A stretch of DNA of 64,000 nt from Sarcocystis neurona (Eukaryota; Apicomplexa; Conoidasida; Eucoccidiorida; Sarcocystidae), in the NCBI GenBank assembly GCA_000727475.1, contig KL647289.1:3487600-3551599 (forward strand). Reading direction: 5' to 3'. Made by a program: the position numbers and the translations under genes. Every line of letters begins with the position of its first letter. Within the stretch, counting starts at the first letter, position 1. This document shows positions 59,111-64,000 of this stretch, in pieces. The notes below the pieces were generated by a model. That model worked only from the letters and a program-made list of their open reading frames with translations, ran no database searches and was not told where the DNA came from.

Positions 59111-59546
59111 CTGACACATGTCATCGACAGTCTCTCCCCACTGGCTGACTGGCATGTGGCGGAGCCGAGCAGCAGCAGCAGGTGTGAGCGCGTTAAGCGC
59201 CAGCAGCTTCTCCAACAACGCGTCTCCAGCGGCGGCGGCGACGCGAGGACCAGCAAAATCAGCAGCACTACCGCGGGCAGCAGCCACCGCACCGACACCA
59301 TGCGCAGCGGCAACTTCGCGTGCAAGACAAGATTCACCCATTGCAACCGCTGGGGCAGCGATACGTCTATTGTTATTCCTCTGGCGACACGGTGGCAGGC
59401 CGACGGGGCACCGCCCTGTGTCGCCTTCCCTGGCGCCTCCCCCCTCTTCTGCTTCTTCGTTTTCCGCTGCTGCTGCTGCAGCTTCTTCCTCTTTCCCCTG
59501 GTCCGTCCCCTCCTTCGTCAGTCCCCGCAGAGCAGCAGCCACCACT
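59111..59546 (-). CDS. Candidate internal exon of an Ala/Glu-rich protein
   Basis: The minus strand has a perfect donor, tgtcag then gtgagt, at the 59111 end, and an acceptor (gggtgttgcag) near 59546. Between them lie 145 codons in phase 0: an acidic/Ala-rich start, a Cys/Arg part, then a helix-like section (GDALLEKLLALNALTPAAAA) and a closing stretch (RLRHMPVSQWGETVDDMCQ) that is not repetitive. These splice sites are the best strand evidence in this CAG-rich area and point to the minus strand, against the long plus-strand frame 59118-60404. It may belong to one gene with the candidates at 61.3-62.9 kb and 58.0-58.5 kb, but the phases do not yet close. Confidence 0.5.
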
Positions 59547-59869
59547 GCAACACCCGCACGACAGCAACGGCACGTCAGTCTTTCAGCAGAGCAGCAGCAG
59601 TCTCCAGAGGTCGGCTGGAGCGGCGCCTCGCAGGGCCCATCTGCAGCAGCTGCACGACCCTACCACCATCCCACGACCACAACGTCCTTCCACAATCCTC
59701 CCAGGAGAAAAGAAGCAGCACAGCGTCAGCAGCGAGGCTCTCATTACTTCGCTTTCTCCTCCTCCTTCTTCCGAGATGAAACAGGAGGAACACGAACACA
59801 ACGATCACCAGTACACATGCTGGGGGGAAGCAGCGTCACCCACAACAGACGCGTAACTCGTATCCCTTC

Positions 59870-60440
59870 AAGTAGTGGAATGCCAGCAGCCGCTGCTGCG
59901 TTGGCAGCAGAGAGAGCTGCAGCCCGAGCACCAGAGACCAGCGACGGAAGCAGCACCGCAACCAGGGAGGAGAGAAGAAGGAGCAGGAGCAGCAGCAGCA
60001 ACATCGGCTTCCTCTGCGGAAAACGGCGCTGCAGCAGCAGCAGCAGAATCACCCGCACACAGCACGTCACACCGCGCAACGGCAGCAGCCGCACCACCCC
60101 CCCGCAGCACCGCAGACGAAGAAACTTGCCCACAGCGGCGAGACACTGGCGTCTTCTTTCGGACCGTATAGCGGCAGCAGCAGCAGTAGCAGCAGCAGGA
60201 GCCTTAGCAGCAGCAACAGCAGGAGCGACGGCAGCAACAGCAGGAGGGACAGCAGCAACAGCAGGAGCGACAGCAGCAACTGCAGGAGCGCCAGCGGCAG
60301 CAGCATTGGTGAGGCAGGCAGGTATAATCGCGGCAGCAGCGGAAGAAGTGGCAGGAGCGAAGGAACAGCAACACGAGCAGCAGAAGCAGCAGCAACAGCA
60401 GTAGCAACGAAAGAACACGCGCGCAGCAGCAGCAGCATGA
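59870..60440. repeat. CAG/CTG-rich tract
   Basis: Nearly continuous imperfect CAG/GCA/AGC repetition on the plus strand, densest at 60170-60440. All six frames are open over most of it. It may lie inside an exon (as an Ala, Gln, Ser, Leu or Cys run) or in an intron; the sequence does not decide. Confidence 0.85.
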
Positions 60441-61285
60441 AGAAGAAGACAACCTCCGCGTCCTTGAGCTCTTCTTTCACCTAATTCTCTCCCGCGGAGG
60501 GCCCGACCCCTCTCGTAGGTGTCCAACCGTCCTCCTAGCGATTCCTACGAAGGCGGAAGCCAATGTAGCTACACGTGTGTACGCGCACAAGTATACACAC
60601 GCCGACTTCTACATCTGTCTATTGATCCACGTATCTTTCTACCTTCTCTCTTACACCTAGACGTATACTCAGTCCACTATCAGAAGAAGGCGGAACCACG
60701 TGTCTCCCCCCAGAGGTGTCCGCCACGTCTCTCTATAAGAGAGACAAGGACGCCTCTGTACACACGTATACGTCCACATATATGCATACATATACATAGA
60801 GAGAGACACCTATATTAAATACGTTCCTTTCTTTCAGTGAAGGAAGTACAGCACGGCCACAACAACAGCCGCAGTCTTCTCGCGCGCAGGAAAGCGCTGC
60901 TGCTACAAATGGGGGGAACGAACGGCTTGGACTTCTGTTCTGTAGACAACTTCACATACACACGCAGAGACATACACACATACAAACACCCGTCGAATCC
61001 TTTCCTGGATGAGCGCACTGCCCCCTGCTGCACCTTGGGGACTGATCTTTGCTGGAGGAGAAGAATTTCTTCTGCTCCTGTCGCCGTGAAGGGCAGCGCA
61101 AAGAGTGTCCAGTACAGTCCCCATCCAAGCTTCTCCTTGTCCTCCCGTATCACTCTCCCTTTCTCAGGTCATTCTTCTCTCTACTCTCTGCTTCTCGTTC
61201 TTCTTCTTCTTTTTCTCCCCCGTGCTTCCTCTCCTTCCTGCATCTTTTCGTTTCGACTCTCTGCTCCGACTTCTTCCGCTGCCTG

Positions 61286-62905
61286 TTAATTTTCTGCCTT
61301 TGACCCACCGCGGCAAGCATCCGCTCTTCCTCCTGCTGCAGCGTCGGCTTCTCTTTCTTCCTTGCTGCTCCTGCTGCTGCGTGGCCCCGGCCCACATGAC
61401 GGCCGTCTCGCTCCTTCACCCCACAGCACCTGCAGTAGCTTCTGCGTGTACGCGCTGCTGCTGCTGCTGCTCGGGTCGCTGCTGCCGTTGGCGCAGACGC
61501 TGCTTTGAATGCTGCTGTCTGCGGGACTGCTGCTGGCGTTGTCACTGCTGCGGACCCTGCTGCCATCCGGGACTACACCGCCGCTGGTTGCGCTGCTGCA
61601 CCTGGCGCTGTTGCTGCTCTCGCTGCTGCTGCTGCTGTAAACACTGCTGCTCCTGTTGAAGCCGCCATCGCCGACCCCACTGCTGCTGCTGCTGTGAAGG
61701 GCGCTGCTGTCTCCATCTTCCCCGTCATCCTCCGGCAACTCCACGTATAAACCTGCGGGGTGGATCTCGAAACGCACCAACGAGTATTGCTGCTGCTGCT
61801 GCCGCGTGTTTGCTGTCGCCCTGTTGGCACTGCTGCTATCGACGCTGCTGCTACTGCTGCTGCAGCTGCTGCTATTGGCGCTGTTGCTACTGCTGCCGCA
61901 GCTGCCGCTATTGACGCTGTTGCTACTGCTGCCGCAGCTGCCGCTATTGACGCTGTTGCTAGTGATGTTGCAGCTGTTGCTATCGACGCTGTTGCTACAG
62001 CTGCTGCAGCTGCTGCTACCGACGCTGCTGCTGCAGTAGCTGCCCGCACTTGTGTTTTTCCGCAGTCGACAGAATTCGTGCGCCTGCCGCGCTGCTGTGG
62101 CCAGTCCCAGAACAGCCGCAGCAGCAGTATCGTGTGTTACGCTGCTGCCGGTGCTACTCTGTGACGCGTCCCTTGCCCCCGCAGGAGCTGCTGCTGCTAC
62201 GGCAGCTTCCCCTGTCGCTGCCGCGCTGCGCCCACCTACGCTCTCCCGTGCTGCTGATGGACCTGCTCGTGCTGCTGCTGCCGCTGGCGATGCTGCACTA
62301 GGTCCTTGTGCGCTGTCTTCTGCTCTTGCATCCGCTCCTGCAGCAGCAGGACGCTGCTGAGAATGACAGTAAGGGGTAGTCTCTGCGTTCCTGCTGTCCA
62401 GAGCAGACGATCTCCCCTGCTCCTGCTGCTGGTTTCTCCCCTGCTGCAGCCTTCTTCTTCGCTTGAACGTCGAAGAGGCGTGAGGCCGGACGTCGGAGTT
62501 CTCCTGTGCTGCAGCAGCAGCTGCACCTTCGTCGCTACTGAGGTCTTCATCTTCTGCTCCCGCAACTAGCCCGTCTGCCACCGCGTGCTGCTTTACAAAG
62601 AAATGTAGAGGTTGGCAGGAGAAGGCCGCTATTCCGCCTTCATCTCTCAACGCAGCAAAAGGCGAGAAACTGCCGTCCTCCCGCTGCTGCAGCTTCCCTC
62701 CCACCGGCCGGTGCCCCCGTGCCTCCTGCCGCTGCTCGAGTCGCTGCTGCGGAGACTGCTCGCGCATCTGCTCCTGCTGAGGCTGCTGCAGATGCTGCCG
62801 CGGAATATCTTCGGGCATGACCGCAGGCGTAGTGCCCCCGGCAGCAACTGCTTGCCACAGCTCTTCCCTCCCACCCGGAAGGGAAGCGACAGTGGCACTC
62901 TTCAT
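61286..62905 (-). CDS. Ser/Ala/Gln-rich low-complexity protein, long exon
   Basis: From an ATG at 62905 the minus strand is open for 539 codons. The start is ordinary (SATVASLPGGREELWQAV), followed by a Gln-rich part (HLQQPQQEQMREQSPQQRLE), a non-repetitive section (FSPFAALRDEGGIAAFSCQP), an Ala-rich part, a Ser/Asn/Cys repeat made of 36-bp units, then a conserved-looking island (YSLVRFEIHPAGLYVELPED) and a Ser-rich end. A possible donor (ctactgcag then gtgctg) near 61428 would end the exon after YTQKLLQ. The islands of normal sequence between the repeats favour this strand. The type is familiar from Eimeria, where amino-acid runs interrupt otherwise normal proteins; no function can be given. 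Confidence 0.5.
   Translation of the reverse strand: MKSATVASLPGGREELWQAVAAGGTTPAVMPEDIPRQHLQQPQQEQMREQSPQQRLEQRQEARGHRPVGGKLQQREDGSFSPFAALRDEGGIAAFSCQPLHFFVKQHAVADGLVAGAEDEDLSSDEGAAAAAAQENSDVRPHASSTFKRRRRLQQGRNQQQEQGRSSALDSRNAETTPYCHSQQRPAAAGADARAEDSAQGPSAASPAAAAARAGPSAARESVGGRSAAATGEAAVAAAAPAGARDASQSSTGSSVTHDTAAAAVLGLATAARQAHEFCRLRKNTSAGSYCSSSVGSSSCSSCSNSVDSNSCNITSNSVNSGSCGSSSNSVNSGSCGSSSNSANSSSCSSSSSSVDSSSANRATANTRQQQQQYSLVRFEIHPAGLYVELPEDDGEDGDSSALHSSSSSGVGDGGFNRSSSVYSSSSSESSNSARCSSATSGGVVPDGSRVRSSDNASSSPADSSIQSSVCANGSSDPSSSSSSAYTQKLLQVLWGEGARRPSCGPGPRSSRSSKEEREADAAAGGRADACRGGSKAEN
61845..62024. repeat. 36-bp minisatellite, five copies, inside the Ser-rich frame
   Basis: Units start at 61845, 61881, 61917, 61953 and 61989 (ctgttgctactgctgccgca-like), exactly 36 bp apart. 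In the minus-strand frame each unit encodes 12 residues of the type SNSVNSGSCGSS. Since 36 is a multiple of three, the frame is preserved, in keeping with a coding repeat. Confidence 0.9.
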
Positions 62906-64000
62906 GGGGATTGCTGGCGCTGCTTAAGAAAAATCAGTCGGAACGCGGTGGCAGAGACGAGGGCCTGCAGAATCAACCGTTACAGAGGCAGCAACACAAG
63001 TGGAAGGGCGGCCGAAGAAGAGGATCTGCTGATCCTTCTGTGGGGAGAAGACTGGCCTGGTCGTCTGCAGGGCTGAGAAGGCGTCGGGTCGGCAGCCGTG
63101 GCAGCAGTCGCAGACGAAGAAGCAGCGGGACTCCCACAGGCGGCGGCAGGCGCAGCAACTCACGCAGCAGCAGGTGCAGCAGTAGCCGCAGCAGCCGCAA
63201 GGAAGCCAAAGCGGCAGATGCAGAAGATGAGGCCGGACGCGAAGAAGACCCAGAAGCGGCTGCACCGCTGACGAACCAGCCGACAGGGGCGACAGCGTAG
63301 CCGACGCAGGGAGACAACAAGAAGCAGTCGCAGCAGCGCGAGTCACAGCAGCGGGTAAAACAGATGCAGCGGAAGCGCGGAGAAAAGAAGCGACGCAGCA
63401 GAAACTGAGGCAGCGGGCAGAGGCGCGGTGGCCGCAGATTCAGCGGAGAGGTCTGCAGCAGCAAGCAAAGAATAGCAGCTGAGACAGGGAGTTGAATAAA
63501 GTCAGGCAGCTGACTGCCTCTTCTAGAAAAAAGGAAGCTTCGCAATTTCGACTGGCTCTGGAGCAGCCGTAGAAGAAGGAGTCGCACACTAGGAGGAAGG
63601 GCGGCTACAGCTACTTCGCAGCTGCCGCAGCAAATGCAGCAGCAGCAAATTTCCCACCATCAGGAAGCAAAGAAACACAACGTGACGATGCGCGCGGAGG
63701 GGCAGCAGGTGCTCGAGTCGCAGCTGGCGATCCACCAGCGCCAAAAAGTACAAAAGGAGCACCTTCTGAAGAATGAAAGGATCAAAGAAGCAACAGCGTT
63801 GCTGCAGCCAAGTCTATGTTGCAGCCGAATGTTTTTCGCAGCCGAGTCTTTGCTGCAGTCGGTTCCTCGCTAACGCCGGCCAGAAGGACTGAGCAAACGG
63901 TGCGCAGAGAGAAAAGTCTACGGGAGAGCAGAGATGTTGCAGTCTGGTGCCTTTTTTCAATCTCGCGGAGTCACATATACCTATGTGCACTACATCGTAG
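62906..64000. other. CAG-rich segment at the window end, coding strand unresolved
   Basis: Plus-strand CAG/GCA repetition with open frames on both strands (plus 62911-63300, Arg/Ser rich; minus 62973-63587, Leu rich; plus 63634-63873, Gln/Lys rich with IHQRQKVQKEHLLKNERIKE). The last of these reads as a coiled-coil-like sequence and could be an exon on the plus strand. No splice-supported gene was found, and the segment is cut by the window end. Confidence 0.4.

Noticed and set aside
59118..60404. Plus-strand 428-codon Ala/Ser-rich frame
   Set aside because: It lies in CAG repeat that is open in all frames; the opposite strand has a perfect donor and non-repetitive codons in the same place.

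Overview
The window is nuclear DNA of an apicomplexan parasite, most probably a coccidian of the Eimeria/Cyclospora type. The evidence is intron-rich genes with GT-AG introns of about 0.2-1.9 kb, base composition near 50% GC, and dense CAG/CTG trinucleotide tracts that put Ala, Gln, Ser and Cys runs into proteins, as is known for Eimeria. TA-rich microsatellites are common, and there are no operons or bacterial-type signals. Species is not determinable from sequence alone. One 650-base assembly gap (N) lies at 4059-4708.

Layout. 1-2.1 kb: no convincing gene, one 49-bp minisatellite. 2.1-8.5 kb (+): a large multi-exon gene of unknown function, interrupted by the gap. 8.5-15.5 kb: mostly non-coding, with a few candidate short exons. 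15.6-28.2 kb (+): valyl-tRNA synthetase, the best-supported gene; I could join 16 exons in phase, including one GC-AG intron. 28.2-37 kb: weakly coding, with a Cys-rich minus-strand exon, two 2A-like motifs and a dispersed 28-bp repeat, perhaps decayed mobile DNA mixed with small genes. 37.0-42.5 kb (+): a PLOD-type glycosyltransferase domain, followed by a Cys-rich exon with membrane segments that may belong to the same gene. 45.7-46.7 kb (-): a small three-exon gene. 47.6-50.3 kb (-): a two-exon Gln-rich protein. 50.5-64 kb: alternating blocks of CAG/CTG, TAG/CTA and TA/CA repeats, with candidate minus-strand exons at 55.5, 56.5, 58.3, 59.3 and 62 kb.

The genes are not functionally linked; each is an independent eukaryotic transcription unit. 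Exon calls rest on splice-site consensus, phase agreement across introns and, for ValRS and the glycosyltransferase, family resemblance. In CAG/CTG tracts all six frames are free of stops, so long open frames there on either strand are not by themselves evidence of a gene. I found no clear-cut novel system. The most interesting points are the glycosyltransferase architecture and its apparent reading-frame break, the GC-AG intron, the 2A-like motifs, and the strict separation of CAG from TAG repeat blocks.
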